NCBI GenBank assembly: GCA_013398955.1
Contig: VWPU01018856.1
Coordinates: 1 to 64,000, forward strand
Source: Callaeas wilsoni
Taxonomy: Eukaryota > Chordata > Aves > Passeriformes > Callaeidae
Reading direction: 5' to 3'
Length of the DNA: 64,000 bases
A program made the position numbers and the translations under genes. A model generated the notes under the pieces. It saw nothing but the letters and a program-made list of their open reading frames with translations, was not told the origin of the DNA and did not search any database. Shown here piece after piece: positions 25,401 through 38,400 of the stretch; position 1 is the first letter of the stretch, and each line of letters begins with the position of its first letter.

Positions 25401-28400
25401 GATTTCATGCCATGCCTTCATCACACTGTGGCTGCATTGCCTGGTGTGGGGCAATGGGAACAAAACCAGCAAGGTGTGGCGGAGAGCAGTGCAGACCTCA
25501 CTGGCTCAGCAGCTCCTGCAATTGTATTTCAGTTGCCTGGCTTTCCATCAGCTCTTGAACAGGATCATGTTGTAGCCCTGGAACTGGCTTGGGCCTAAGC
25601 TACACACCGGAGGGCTGGGAGGAAGACAGTCCTTGGAACTGCTCCACTGATGTTACAGTTGAGATGTGTTCTCAACTGGGAATGCTCTTTAAATTTTGTC
25701 AAGAAGGTGGCCTGTGGTTCTGGGCAAACTCCCCATGAACCATTGTGCATTTTCTCCTGTCTGGGCGTGATGAATTCTTTTGACCTTTGATTTCTATAAC
25801 AAAACTCCGGAATAATGTGGACTTTCAAAAAATCCTCACAGGCTTTCAGTAAAAATATTTGCCACTTGCAGCAAGACAGTGAGGGCTACTTAGCACTGTG
25901 TGTTTAGTGTCATCAGAGGGATCCATAGGGTAGCACCTGGCCTCTGGCTGTCTCTCCAGAGGGATGAACCCCTCTCATGGATCTTGGGCTGTGTTTGCTA
26001 GATCTGTGGGGAAGTCTCAGATGCTCTGGGACAGCCCAATGCTGCTGAGTTGAGTCAGGCAAGTGAAAATAGCCCTGGGCACGTCCACTTGTGCTGAGAT
26101 GGGACAGGAATGTGGTGGAAGGTGGGCAGATCCGGCAGCAGTGAGTACGGCGCCGGCACCAACACTCAGCAGGGAGGCACAAAACTCCCCTGCCCCGTTC
26201 TGTGGCCCAGTCACACGGAGCCCACAGACTCCTGGCAGAGGGCAGCCAGCAGGCCACACCTAAATATGACACCAGGGAAAGTTTTGTTTCCTTAAATAAG
26301 AACTGAACTGAAGAAGAAGTGTAAAGTCATTATGGCTTAGATCACACTCATTCTTGAATATCCTCTGGCAGCCTTTTGCTGTTTTGGCAGCACAAAGCTG
26401 CTGCAGCTAAGCACAGGCAGCTGTAGTGGGTTACAAATGCTTTTATGTTTCGGGAAGAAGCAGAGTGCTGGTGAAGCAGCTTCAGTCAGTGCTGTCTATT
26501 GATTTTCACCAAAGCAAAGTGGGTGTAAAACACCTCCTGATCGATCCTGTTCTTTCTTGCTGTGCAGAGGGGTAACACCCCAGGGAGGTTGGGGGTTTAA
26601 TGGAGCTGCTTTAATGAAGCTCTTAACAAATGGAGTAAGTTGGCTGTCACCAGGCCTTTAGGCTGACCCCACTTCCTCTCTCACAAGACACGTGCTGTGG
26701 ACGATGGTGCACCCCATACCTAAGGTGGCCTCTGACTGAGAGTACACTTTATGAAAGTATTTCTGACTGTATGATGAAATGCAGCCCCCTAAAACCCAAC
26801 CACCAAGTGCTGCCTGAGCAGAAAGAGGCATTACAGCATGGGCTGATTTGTTTCTATGTAGAGAGCACAGTGTTGGTGGCAGCTGATCTCTCATCCCAGG
26901 AACCAATTTAGCATCCCCTTCCCCACATCATTGAAGACAATAAATTACACTTTAATCAAAAACTTGTACATTATTTCTTCTACAGTAGCCAGAAAATTTC
27001 ACCAGTTCTGTTTTTCAGCATCTCCCTTAGATCCTCTTTATCAGCTTTATTGTTTCATATTGAGTGAGTTATTTGGTTTTCCAGGTAAGGTATTTATGCT
27101 CAGCATGAAAATGAGCAATACTCAGGTACCCTCCTGAATATTATTTCCCTGTCAACAGAGCAGATAGCCTAAGCTGCAGATTTAACTAAAGGAAAGAAAC
27201 AAAGATGATGTGAGGAAGTATCCTGTCTGGAAGGTGTAATTTTCTGAAAATTCTGCCCATTCTTCACTCATCAGCTTTCAGTCAGCAAACATGCATTTGA
27301 AATCCCTGTGGAAAGACATGCCAGACAGAGGGGATGGGGAAAGGAGGAGAGAATTTTTATCACCCGTCGGCTGAGCTAGGACCACAGCCTAACTGTGATG
27401 CAAGTCTCTGCTGCACTAAGATTATTTATGGACAGGAGTGTATCTTCATCAGGAGATCTTACAGTACCTTGAATATCCTGTAGCATGCTGATCAAAGGAT
27501 GCTATAGATCATGGAACTGAGGGCTCACCTGGAAGTCACGACAGGAAGTTAGACAAAACAAGCACTTGAATACCGTATTTCTGCAACTCAAATGAATTGT
27601 CTATACTTTGTGCTATTCATTGCTCAACTGAGTATGGAGAAAATTACAGTTTGGACCAGAGGCCGTTGTCATCAAAGCTGGTCTGTACACTCATGTAGAA
27701 AGTTTATATAACAATAAACACTGCAGTGAAAAACAGCGAAGGCAGAAAATTCTCGTCAGGCTCTTGTGGAAGTGATGGCTTCTGCAAAGTCCTGGCAATC
27801 TGAGGAGAAACAGATGTTTTGATTCTCCATCAGGAGGCTGTGAAATGAAATTTTGATTTAGGTCTGGCTGTCATTTGTCTGTGTTCACCTTAGCTGTTGT
27901 TGTACATCATATGATGGTGACGCACTTGGGGCTTCCAGAACACCAGAACACATTTCGTAGGAGGCTCTGAAATGATTCAATTACAGTTTATTGGAAACCT
28001 AAACTATTAGGAATGTTGAAATATTTAGTTTGGATCTGCAACTGTAGAAATCTTTGTCCAACATGCTGGATTCGTGCACATTCCAGGTCCTGGTGTTATT
28101 TTCTGTATTTCCTATTATTGGCATTCACGTTTAATACAATCATAAAGTTTCAAAGCTTTAATAAATGGAGATGAAAACAAATAAACAGAAATAAGAGCTG
28201 TTCACTGCCTGTCTTGGATCGCTGGCTGGTAGAAGGTACCATAGGACACAGTAAATCATCTGTGTTATGACTGCAGCAAGTGGTCACAAAGGCAAGGCAT
28301 GGCTCTGCTGTTCACAGCTGGACAACGTCATCCTGTCAATGTGAACAATTCAGGTTATTCCTGGACAGTGTATTGGCTTTACAGCATTAATCTTAACCAA

Positions 28401-28760
28401 GTTAGGCAAAAATGCACCTTTTTATTTCGTACTGCTTTTCTTACTGTTGATCTGATTCTCACTTTCAACTTGAGACACCCATGTTGATTTACATGAGCAC
28501 TCTAGCACTGAGATTTTTTTCCTTAGCGGAGTCCAGGCAACTTTCATATTTGTGTTGCAAGAGAAAGAACAGAAAGGTCTGACTGAGGCCTGTAAGGTGA
28601 AAAGTAGAAATATGAAAACATGGGGCTTTGGGTTTCTTCCTTTCCTTTGACACTAATTTCTATTATTTATGTTATTGTATAGGTTTCAGCAGAGATAGTC
28701 TTAGTAAGCAGCGCCTTCCAGAACATGTGTGGACAGCCTTGAGCTGTGCTGTGAGCCCTG
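22443..28760. other. Unique non-coding DNA, no gene seen
   Basis: No gene or repeat family is recognised. A-runs of 10 and 12 bases occur at 24776-24785 and 25078-25089. The part from 26060 to 26260 is the most CpG-containing of the stretch but is far too short and sparse for a CpG island. Opposing frames there (25913-26272 minus and 26063-26295 plus) are by-products of its GC content. Confidence 0.55.
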
Positions 28761-28818
28761 GGATGGATGGATGGATGGATGGATGGATGGATGGATGGAT
28801 GGATGGATGGATGGATGG
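28761..28818 (+). repeat. (GGAT)14 microsatellite
   Basis: Fifty-eight bases of uninterrupted GGAT, about 14.5 perfect copies. This is the longest pure microsatellite in the window. Such a pure tract is usually length-polymorphic. It forces artificial open frames on both strands: Met-Asp-Gly-Trp repeats on the plus strand and Pro-Ser-Ile-His repeats on the minus strand. Neither is a real protein. Confidence 0.98.
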
Positions 28819-29017
28819 GAGAGCCCACAGTAGCAGTGCCTTGCACTCATAGCCTGTTAGTGCCCCACTGGGCAATATGTGTCTTGGAGGGACTTCTGAG
28901 ATGCGTTGACTTATGCCTTGTGTTTTTAAAATCACTTTGAATCCACTTAGAGATCCTGGACCACAATTACCCTCTTCTTCCTGGCTGCTTATATGGCACA
29001 CCTGCTTTTTATATTAA
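28819..29017. other. Short non-coding spacer
   Basis: About 200 bases between the GGAT microsatellite and the ancient LINE-like tail. No recognisable feature is seen. Confidence 0.5.
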
Positions 29018-29133
29018 ATTGCAAGCTCTTGAGGGAGGCAAGTTCTTTTTTTAGCTTGGTGTATGGTGCCTAGTACCACTGGGGTTGTTTCATGGGGATT
29101 TTGTCTGCTACTGCAATCTAATGATTAAATAAC
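29018..29133 (+). repeat. Ancient L3/CR1-like LINE 3'-end relic
   Basis: The order of motifs matches the 3' end of an old amniote repeat best preserved in turtles and crocodilians. 'gcaagctcttgaggg' corresponds to the usual 'gtaagctcttcgggg'. 'ggtgcctagtaccactgggg' corresponds to 'cagtgcctagcacaatgggg'. Then 'tctgctactgcaatctaatg' corresponds to 'ctaggcgctactgtaataca', ending in an AT-rich tail. The copy is diverged and has lost its coding part. By-eye assignment cannot separate an L3-type LINE from a SINE sharing its tail. Confidence 0.55.
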
Positions 29134-31989
29134 AGTGAAAGGAATCTCTGGGGCTTATGCTCTACCGAAGAAATCTGGATTTTCACTTGGAATTATACTG
29201 CTTCATGCCTAAACGCAGGCTTGGCCCAGCTCGGGTAATACCATTTCATGATGAGAAACCTGCACTGCAGCAAGCTAAGGGGTATTGATCACTCCAGGAA
29301 ATTTGAAGAAAAGCATCAAAATTAGAAAAAACATAACTAATTTTTTTTTTTTCCCCCGGCAATGAATGCAAAATGCTGAGTAAACAGTATAGAAGAGCTC
29401 TGGAAACAGAATTCCAAAAGTGCAGTGTCCAGGTCCGTCCATATTATTATCTGATGCAAACAGCTCTGGGTCTGGAGACTGCATCTAGAGAATATACTTG
29501 TTTTTTTTTTCTGCCAGCCACGCTACGCAGACAGTGGTTGGGTTGTCTGTCTTTTACAGCTGTGAGGCAGAAAGGTGGGTGTCACCCAGTTTCACAGCTA
29601 CAGTGCTGAACACTGCTCCCTAATGTGAACACATGACTTGTCCTGTTCCTCCAGAGCTGGAATGCTTAGGCATACCTTGTGGAGTGCAGGGCTCTTGGCC
29701 TTCTTTGCCTGTCAGACAGTGCTTTGCAGCCTTTATTGCCACAACAACATTTTTGTCTCCTTGTTCACAAGCAAGTTATACTTTATTTCAATTAGTTCCA
29801 TGTGTAAATTCATTGTTTTGTTATTTTTAAATGGGAGATAATATCCACTGTTTGGCTAAATGTCGTCTTTCTCCCCTGCTGCTTTTCTTTCTCCCTTTCT
29901 TGTGGGTTAAGAAAAGTGGGAAGACCTGAAAACAACTCAACTCCATTTTCCTGTTCTTACATGCGCAAGGTCCTAAGCATATGTTTGTGTGCTGCTCTCC
30001 CAGTTGTCTCAGTAAGAACACACTACCTACCAGACCTCTGCAGGGCTGCACTGCACTGGCAAAGACTCCAGTGTTGGCCATGGAGAAACGTAGCAGCTTC
30101 CTAGTGGTTTGATGTCTGTTTTTAATGATAGCTGAACAACAGCCCATTAAGAGGAGAAGGATAGTGAGGAAACCCTCCTAAGGATGTTATTCAGGAAATG
30201 CCAGACCTGCACCACTCACATTGTACACAAGTACTCTATTTCCAAAGCAGGTACCACCCAACCTGGAGAACAGAAGGGCCACTTCGTTATAAAGGCTGCA
30301 TTTTTTAATACATGCCGCAGGAAAACTGACCTGAGATGGAGACAAAAGTTCGTTCGCATTGTAACCACCCTCAGGAAGAGTGGCTTTGCTTTTCTCTGAG
30401 AAGATGGTATGCCCCCAGTGAGCAGGAGTCAGGTCTCAGTTATGTGTAAGCTCCTCGAAGCCCGTAGCAGGCTTTGGACTGTATCTAATTTATTGGTCAC
30501 TCTCTCTTTAGCTACGGAATGGAGGAAGATGTCAGACATTGCCCAGTTTCACAGTTAATGGGCTGAACTTGTTTCCAAAGTAAGTACTGGACAGCTTCTA
30601 GCTCCCGGTATTTTTCCATCTCTGCCCCTACCTCTCCCTAGATCTCTACAATAGTAAATCAGCTGTGGGGGGAGCTATGAATTCCTTCACTTCAACGTGC
30701 TGTGCTCTGGATCGTTCACCTGGAGTCTTGGGGCTTGCATGAGATCAGGTGCCTTGTGTGGATGAAGTCACCTCTAGTTCTAGGTGCTTGCAGCACATAC
30801 CCACATTGACCGTGTTGTATAAAACACTCTTCGAGTTGCTCGGGATACATGACGTTAGGAAGTGACTTAATGGAATCTGGGGATTGTTTTCCAAGCTCTG
30901 CTGCATTGTGAGTTTGAAGAGTCACTTTTTTCCTTCCACCTTTTTTTTCTCTTGAGTGTTTCAGTGGCATCAGTAACACATCTGTGCTAGCTGCAATAGT
31001 TGTAATAATTCTAGTTCTGGTGTTTGCAGAGTGGTTCTATTGATTTCCTCACTTCCTTATCTCAACACTTTTGAGGGAGTATTGATGAAACATTTTTCCA
31101 GTATTTTGACATAAAAGGTCCAGCTGAAATAGGGTCTGCAGATAGCCATGACTTTTGGTGTCCTGAAGTAGCGGTCCATGTTTTCTGTGTTGGTCTCTGA
31201 ATGCTTGGCTCTCTTTTAAAACATTATCAGCTTCAGTGAAGGTAAAACAGAATAATATAGTGGAGGATTTCACACCATCTGTTTTATGTCTTTCTTTCTC
31301 CATCACACAAATTGTACTAGAGGTAAAGTATGGAGCAGACACTTCAGGTAATGTGTAGTATTGGGGTTAAGAAAGAAATTTATGTGAGCAGCAGCACACA
31401 GCCCTTGCCTTCACTTGTCCTGCTGGGACAAGGAAAGCAAGGCACTCCATTAAATGAAATAAGATGACAATATTTTCCCAGCAAAGCCTTATTTCTCAGC
31501 AGTCAAGAAAAAGCACACCAGCAACAGTTTCTTTGAATGAATAATATGATCTGAATTCTGTAATTTTATTAAATGGTTAAGTGACTTTGTGCTTTGTTCT
31601 GCTTCACTGAAATGAAACAATACATTTTCTTTCCAGTCTTTTGTCTTCTGATGGTGTATTTTTTAATACCGAGTTGAGATAAATTTCCTTTGATTCCACA
31701 GAGCAGATGCAAAAGAGAGAACAAAAAAATTCCCAAGTTGTAGTAAAAATACTCAGGTGAATTAAGAAATCAGACTTAAATCAGCCTAAATCAAATTACC
31801 TCTTGGTTCTGAAATTACCTTTTAGTAATGAAGCAGAGGACCTGGCTCGTGTTTCTCATGAACACTTATTTGTGTTTTCCAGCCCTAATAAGTTACTTTT
31901 TACTTGCTGGTGCTGCAGCTTCATTGGAGTTTTGCAGGTGAGCTCATCTCCTTGTGAGGCAGGTACATCCTGTCTTCCGTTCAGTGATG
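29134..31989. other. Unique non-coding DNA, no gene seen
   Basis: T-runs of 12 (29341-29352) and 10 (29501-29510) flank a 150-bp unique piece. Two similar phrases containing 'cccagtttcacag' occur at about 29586 and 30541; both may be very old SINE traces but are too short to assign. 'taagctcctcg' at about 30450 resembles an L2/L3 tail start, but what follows does not continue the match. No coding exon is recognised. Confidence 0.5.
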
Positions 31990-32073
31990 ATTAAGCCAAG
32001 GCACAGCGTTGCTGAAGGACACACAGAGGGTGAGCCAGGGCAAAGCCACTAAGCAAATGCAGGACTCTGTGCC
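31990..32073 (-). repeat. MIR-like ancient SINE fragment
   Basis: On the + strand the order is 'ccaaggcacagcg', 'gctgaaggacacacagaggg', then a 'ccagggcaaagccactaag' stretch and 'aggactctgtgcc'. This parallels the antisense MIR order of 'gaggcacagag', 'cccaaggtcacacag', 'agtggcagagcc' and 'ggactc'. Divergence is high, as expected for an element predating the bird-mammal split. Ends are approximate. Confidence 0.4.
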
Positions 32074-34542
32074 TTGTCTAACCTGTGACAGCCCGACAAG
32101 CAAGTGAGGTAATTTCCACGGGGTCCTGAGTATGGCTTGTACATCAGGTTGGTAGGGTTGTGTAATTTTAAAAAGATTTAGCGGTAGATTGGGGTATGGT
32201 ATGAGCAAATTGTTGGATTTTAACCCATTTCTTGATTCCAGCTAGGTTTGAGCTTCAAAAGCAGCATCCAGAGGGACAGGATGTATTTTTATTTGCCTTA
32301 AAAAGAGCAGCCAGCATGACATCATCCCCTTCAATTAGGCAGGCAGTGATCTCTGCAGTGGAGGAGGAGGGAACACACTGCCCCCAAATCTGTTGCTCTA
32401 GAGCTGGCTGAGTGGATGTGAACAACAGAAGTGATCAAAAGGGGAAGATCTTCAGTAGGGAACAGGCAGTGGGGTTGCAAAGGGGAAGAGTCTTGCTTTG
32501 GCTTCGCAGGGAAGAAAGAAGGGAAAGCTGCAGGAGTCATGAGAAACCAAAGCGTGAAATACTCACAGGGAACAAATGGTGGGTAGCTTTAACAACCATT
32601 TTAGCAGGGTCAGAGAAGAATAAAAGGACTTATTGAGTCCACTTGCTGAGACAGAATTCACACAGTGCTCATTTGGCTGGCAGAATGGAAAATGGCAGCA
32701 ATCCTGGGAGTTAAAGAACAACCCTTGGGCTGCAGACACATGGTTACGTGCCAATGAAGAATACAGTAAATTAGGGACAGCAGAACAGAAGCAGCTCTGC
32801 TTTGGTGTCATATTTTGCCTTGTCCTTTATTCTGTGTCTTCTAGTTGCTTTTGGAAACATCTAAAACTTGCAGTAAGAATGTGGTAGTACCCTCCTCATT
32901 TCCAAGGCACACTTTTGAGGGACATGCCATTCCTCTGCTGCAGGAAATGATCCTGAAGGGTAGTAACAAGATATAGAGAGAGGTTGAGGCCCATTCATAC
33001 AAGACTAGTTATTTCCAAAGCTACTGAAATCCCTTCCAAGCAAGAAACTGTTTCAGTTCAAAGCAAATTGGCCAACATTTGCTCATTCTTGCTACTGTTC
33101 ATTCATGAAGCAATTGCCATCATGATTTTTATTTAGGGTAGGAAAGACTCTGGCATCACAGGGCATGTGCAAGAATAGAGCCCTGTCTTAATGTCTACTG
33201 TGTGTTTTCACTCTTGGCTGTAAATGTTGCAGGACACATAGATTTGAGACCCTTTTTGTGAAGTGAGCACCAGATTTCGTGGCCTTCTATTGGCGGCTCA
33301 GAGAACATCACCAGAAATCAGCATAACTTTCCACTAAGCTTCTCGTTGTAGATGGTTGTAGCACAACTGTGAACTGGCCCTGCTTCCAGGCCTGTGGAAG
33401 GAACATCAACAGGGGCAGATGTTTGAATCTTGCTGAACTTCAGCTCCCGTGTCTTATAAAGGGAAACTACTCCAGATCTAAATTACTTGAAGCTTCTGTT
33501 CTGGACCCATTGGAACTCAATGCAGAATGAACTTGTGGGATACTGGGGAAACTGCCCAGAGTCTTCCAGGCAGGAAGAGAAGAGGGCTGAAGAATAATGG
33601 AGTAATATGCATTTAAAGGCCCATCTGAATCCATGGTACAGCACACGCTAAAGATCCTCAGTCACTTTAGCCAGGTACCTGGAATGTCTCAGGATATCAA
33701 GGCTATGTTTTGCTGTCATACCCAAGACAGGGAATGGAGGCACTGAGAAAGTTGCTGTAGACAAATAATCATCTTCCAGAGTTCAGAGAAGATGCAGCTT
33801 GACAGTCATTAGTCTCACCTGCTGGCACATCTGTGTGACATTGAATTATTGCACGTGGTGAGTGTGAGCTGTGTTCAGGGCAATTCTCACCAACCTCCCA
33901 AATGCAGGTGCAACAGATAAGTGTATCCAGCACTTCCAGCCAGGCCCTAGGACTTTGTTGCTAGGCGCCTCTCGCTTCACTTGCCCTCTAAAAGAGGACC
34001 TGTTTCACTGACTCAGGTGGCTTGGCTTTTTTTTTATTATAGGCAGCTGTAACAAAAGGGCTGCATAATTCTCAACTCAGATTATAGACTCCTTGTAGTA
34101 TTGTGGGGCAATATAGCAAAGTCAGTGAGGGCTTTTGTTGCTAACAGTGATAACAACCAAAGTTTATATCTGACTTTAATTAAAGAGCATGCTAAGGTCA
34201 GTATTGGGGGCATAATCAAAGGCTCCATGGGATCTGGCATACCGTACCGAAATTTTTTAGCATCTGCTAACCTTAATTGATTGGCACACAGGACAACAGA
34301 TTGTCTGGGATGTTCTGAGGTGCCATATTGTCAAGCCCCACCAGTTTTCTGGACACTGCACTAGGAATGTTTCTTCTTGTTTGCACATCTTTCATTGTGA
34401 AAGACCAAGCTGTGTAGAAACAAACCAGCCAAGTTCAAGCTGTGATCTCTTCTGCCAGGCTAGTGCCCAGCAGTCCTATTAATTATGTCGATTCTGGCTA
34501 GGGATAAAAATGCTAAACAAATGAACTTAAAAAAAGGCATGA
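32074..34542. other. Unique non-coding DNA, no gene seen
   Basis: No exon, RNA gene or repeat family is recognised. The small frames at 32412-32887 change phase and strand with no shared protein-like signal. Confidence 0.55.
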
Positions 34543-34578
34543 GGAGGGTGTAATTGTATAGGAGGGAGTAATTGTACA
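34543..34578 (+). repeat. 18-bp tandem duplication
   Basis: Two adjacent copies of an 18-base unit, 'ggagggtgtaattgtata' and 'ggagggagtaattgtaca', differ at only two positions. It is a recent-looking local duplication. The repeated 'taattgta' core is homeobox-like (TAATT), but no function can be claimed. Confidence 0.75.
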
Positions 34579-35334
34579 ACCATGTGTTTAGTTCAGAGCC
34601 ATTCAGCTCCCTGACATTAGTTCTGTGTTAGTAGAAGTGGTTTTGTTTCCATGTAAAACATCTGGTTACTGAACCGAGGCAAGATATTTTAAAAAGTGTT
34701 TTAACAGCTTTTCCCCACAAGAAGCAGGGTGTGCAAACACAATTTACCCAGGCCTGGCAAATTTTGTTCTCCATATCACCTTGGAACGATTGCCTCAATT
34801 CCCTTCCTTTTCTTAGCAGTGATCTTGCCCTCTAAGTGTCCTTAACTGCCTGTTACACGAGAGCATGTAACACCCAAACGTGATGCTGAGGAGCTCAGTG
34901 GTGTTTTCTGGCCACCCTATTTCCCATGAGCAATCCTGCTGGTGGCAGGAGAGGCTTTAACAGCACTTTTGCTGAATGGATTTTTTTTCAAAGTGATGAA
35001 GGAGTCTTTCAGAGATTACAAACTTCAGTTAGAATGTTGGGAGCTGTTAAGAAAAGCCATTCTTTTTGATCTTGGAATATCATCAGAAGTCTTGCAGGTT
35101 TTTGGTTAGATGCAGACATTCTGTAGCATTTCAACACTATCAGCCCCTGCCAAGTTCAGAAGAAAATCACCAGCCAAACCCCTTGGTGGATGTAGCATCA
35201 TGTAAGATTCAGAAGTTTCAGGTTAGATTATTTGTTAGGCTTACAGCAAAGGGCTGCAAAGCTCAGGAAGAGTTACAGCGTCATGTTCCCCATGACTTTA
35301 TCCATCCATCAAATTGAAAGGATTTTATAAAAGC
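34579..35334. other. Unique non-coding DNA, no gene seen
   Basis: Nothing recognisable lies between the 18-bp duplication and the MIR-like relic. The 83-codon frame at 35066-35317 has no domain. Confidence 0.5.
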
Positions 35335-35445
35335 TAATTACTGCCATCCCTATTACAAATGAAGAAGTAGAGACATTAAGAAACTTGCCGAGGGTAACAA
35401 AACTGGGAAGAGCTGGAAACAGGGTCTGCAACCCCCGAGTTGGGT
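35335..35445 (-). repeat. MIR-like ancient SINE, central and 3' part
   Basis: This is one of the clearest MIR-type matches in the window. Read on the + strand it shows 'attactgccatccctatta', then 'caaatgaagaagtagagac', 'aagaaacttgccgagggtaa', 'agctggaaacagggtctgca', in the same order as antisense MIR ('attattatccccatttta', 'cagatgaggaaactgaggc', 'taagtaacttgcccaaggt', 'agctgggattcgaaccca'). It is diverged and inactive. Old copies like this sometimes lie in conserved regulatory DNA, which would need a multi-species alignment to see. Confidence 0.65.
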
Positions 35446-38400
35446 GTTACTCAATATCCTGGGGCCACGTCACCTCCTAGCAGCTCAGAGGTGAAATTGT
35501 AACTTCTCTGAAGCTGTGCAAGTTTGACAGTTGACTTCAGTGAAGCAAAATTACAGCTCCATAGGATTATTCTGCCTTTATTCAAATTATCTAAACTTTT
35601 CGAGACAGTCAGTCTCTGTGGACTCTTTAAATGTCCCAGAGGCTTTGGTCTTTCCTCTGTCCTGGGGTGTATTTTCTTCAGAAGAAAGCCCAGGCTGGGC
35701 AGGGTGGTGCAGTCCACCTCTGCTGTGGTGTGGCCTGCAGGCTGTACCTGCTTCATAAACTAGACAGGAGCTCATTAACTCCACTACATACATTGCATAA
35801 AAGCCCTTTACTAAATCATCTTACGTAAATGTGTATATCTTTAAATACATTAATTGCTTTTTTTGTTTTCTTGTATTTTTTCTGAAGATGAAACAAAAAG
35901 AAGTGGGAGTGATATTAAGGAAAGTTTTCATTGCTTTATTGTGTTGATCAATGAGTATTACAGCAGATATGAATGCCAAGAAAACAAATACACAACCATA
36001 ACTGGGGATGCAAATAAGCTTCTATTAACTAGAGCTCTAAAGATCAGAGCAGCCTGTATTTCTTGGACCATGTTCTGCTCACTTTATTCCTTGAGGATTA
36101 TAAAGAATTGAAGATCTGGAAGCAACTATCTACTCATTTGTTTATTCAGTGCAGGAATATATTTGCATTAGGCATCCATCCAAAAGCAACTTGTTCTATT
36201 AAAAGGGAATGGGTCACAGCAGGACACTTAGAAATTGATTTCTTCAGTAGCAGACTGCAAACACCCATTATTTCCAGTTCTCCTGTAAATTAATGAGGTT
36301 TTTACTCTCTGTATGTATTACTTGAAAGAAATAAAACTCAAGCAAAAGAAGTCTTAAATATGTGAAAAGATCACGAGTAGGAAAAAATAAATTTTCATTA
36401 AATTTAAGTGTTAAGTTCTGTAAGTATCTAAGAAGGAAGTACTGTTAGAGAAAGTGATAGTGCCAAGTGAGCACAGAAACTAAACAAGCTGTCTCCTGTA
36501 TTTAAAGAGCATCGAGAGACCAAGTTGGTCAAATAAGACAAAAGTAATGCTTTGTACTTCCATGGTGCAAAGGGAGGAATGATCTTCCCAAGAGTATATG
36601 GAGCTGGAAACCACCACTGTCATTCGTCCTGAATCACAGCTTGGTCTTAAATCAGTGCTTTTGAGCTCAGTGGAACTGTCTGTGGAGTTACATGTCCAGA
36701 ACTTCACGGGGGAGTGGGAGAAGGTTCTCAGCAAGCCCATCCCTGAAGGACATCTGAAATCTGTTTTTTGTGACTGGTTCAGTTGAACACAGCCACAAGT
36801 CTGTGGAAAGGAAACAGGAACTGGTATTAAGCTTAAATTCTTCGTTGTGCAAACTTGCCAGGGTTTTACTCACATTACTTTTTATTTCTTCCAAGTTAAA
36901 GCCAGCACATGGATGGTTTGCATGAGCTGACTGGTGGGCAGTACTGTGTAAAGTCATGATAAATTGATTGCAGGTCAGAGTTTGAACGTTTGGGTATTGG
37001 GAATGGCAACAGAGCAGGATCTGTATTTTGCTGTCTCTCCTTGAGACAGTTTTCCCTTTAAAGGTAATTTTGGCAAATGTATAGAATGTGCTGTTAGAGG
37101 TTTTTGATCCTGCAGAATTGAAAATGAGTGTGCTGATCCGAAAGGCAATTGACAGACTTTCAAGAGGACGTTTAAATCAAGCAGTTGTCTTATAAGCAGG
37201 GCTCTACTCTGTGGTATTGCTCACATTGGTCAAAAATTTCTCAGAGAGGGTGTCAGTCTCTTAAATTCTCTACATGAAGGGAGTGATAGAAGCAGAAACA
37301 ATAAGAGAAGGCTATTAGGAAAGTTTCACATTTAAATCCTATTTTAACTGCTGCTAGAAGGTTGTGTCAGATCTTATTTCCATATTCAACACTGGCTTGC
37401 TTAAACAGAGTGAAGTCTTCAATTCCTCAAGTATAATACATGTTCATTTGCTCTCAAATTCTTATTTGCTCTTTGCAAAAGATGTGGAATTCTTGCACGA
37501 ATAACAGATAAGTGAGACCATATGTGGTATAATAGGTTGTATTCCTATTATGTTGCTCTTGGCACCTCTCATATCCTCTGAGTAAGTATAAAACTGTGTC
37601 TTTCTTCGCCCTCCTCATAAGAGCAGTTCTGCATTTGCCATTGAGCCAACAACAAAAAAATCCAGTTATGATCCTATCCTCAGGAGTGTGTATGTACCTC
37701 TTAAAAAGTGATTAATTTTAACATGGCTCACTAGGGTGTTCAGGGAGAGAGACATGTCACGGCCCTTTTGCTTGTTGGAAAGTCTAGCCATAAAATGCAT
37801 TTGGGAAAGAAATGAGTGCATAAAGCCAAATCTGTTTATATTTTTAACAACCTGCAGTTTGAAGGAGCATTAAGCTAGTGGGGTGGTTTTGGAGATCTTC
37901 ATCTGGAATGATGTTGAGAGTTCCAGTGTAACTGGTGAAAAATCAGTACATTTAAGAACAAAGTAACAGTAATACAAATAATAAAGATAAATTCACATGG
38001 GATCAGAGGCATGAAACTGGTGCACTGCATTGCGGGCAAAACTTTAAAGAAACTTGTGTGTAACCAGAACTGGGAGTGGACTTGGAGGGCAATGACTGAG
38101 AAATGGTGGTGGATGTTTTTTGTCTTTTTCAATGAATCAAACAACGGTATCTTCTAATGGAACCGGAAACAACTAAAACAACCAAGCTCTAGTATGTGGG
38201 GTGCTATTTTAAGGATTAATCCACAACCACTGAAAAATTTGGTGGTCCTCAGAAGACCTTACTAAAGAATTATGTTTGTTCTCCACTGATATTTTTTACT
38301 TGGAAAGGGGAGGTGGTGCAGGATAGGAAGGAGCGGGTGCGAGGGGGAAATCTGGTTTCCATTGGAAAGATTTTTAAATGGAAATTTCCAACCACTTCTG

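Noticed and set aside
26060..26260. Possible small CpG island
   Set aside because: Only a handful of CpGs in 200 bp, well short of island criteria.
28628..29001. Frames with MDGW or HPSI repeats
   Set aside because: Translation of the (GGAT)14 microsatellite, not a repeat protein.
29586..30560. Two 'cccagtttcacag' phrases as possible MIR traces
   Set aside because: Too short and without the following motifs.
35858..36111. Very strong pyrimidine tract plus AG followed by an open frame
   Set aside because: No matching donor, AT-rich non-coding-like codons and no recognised protein.
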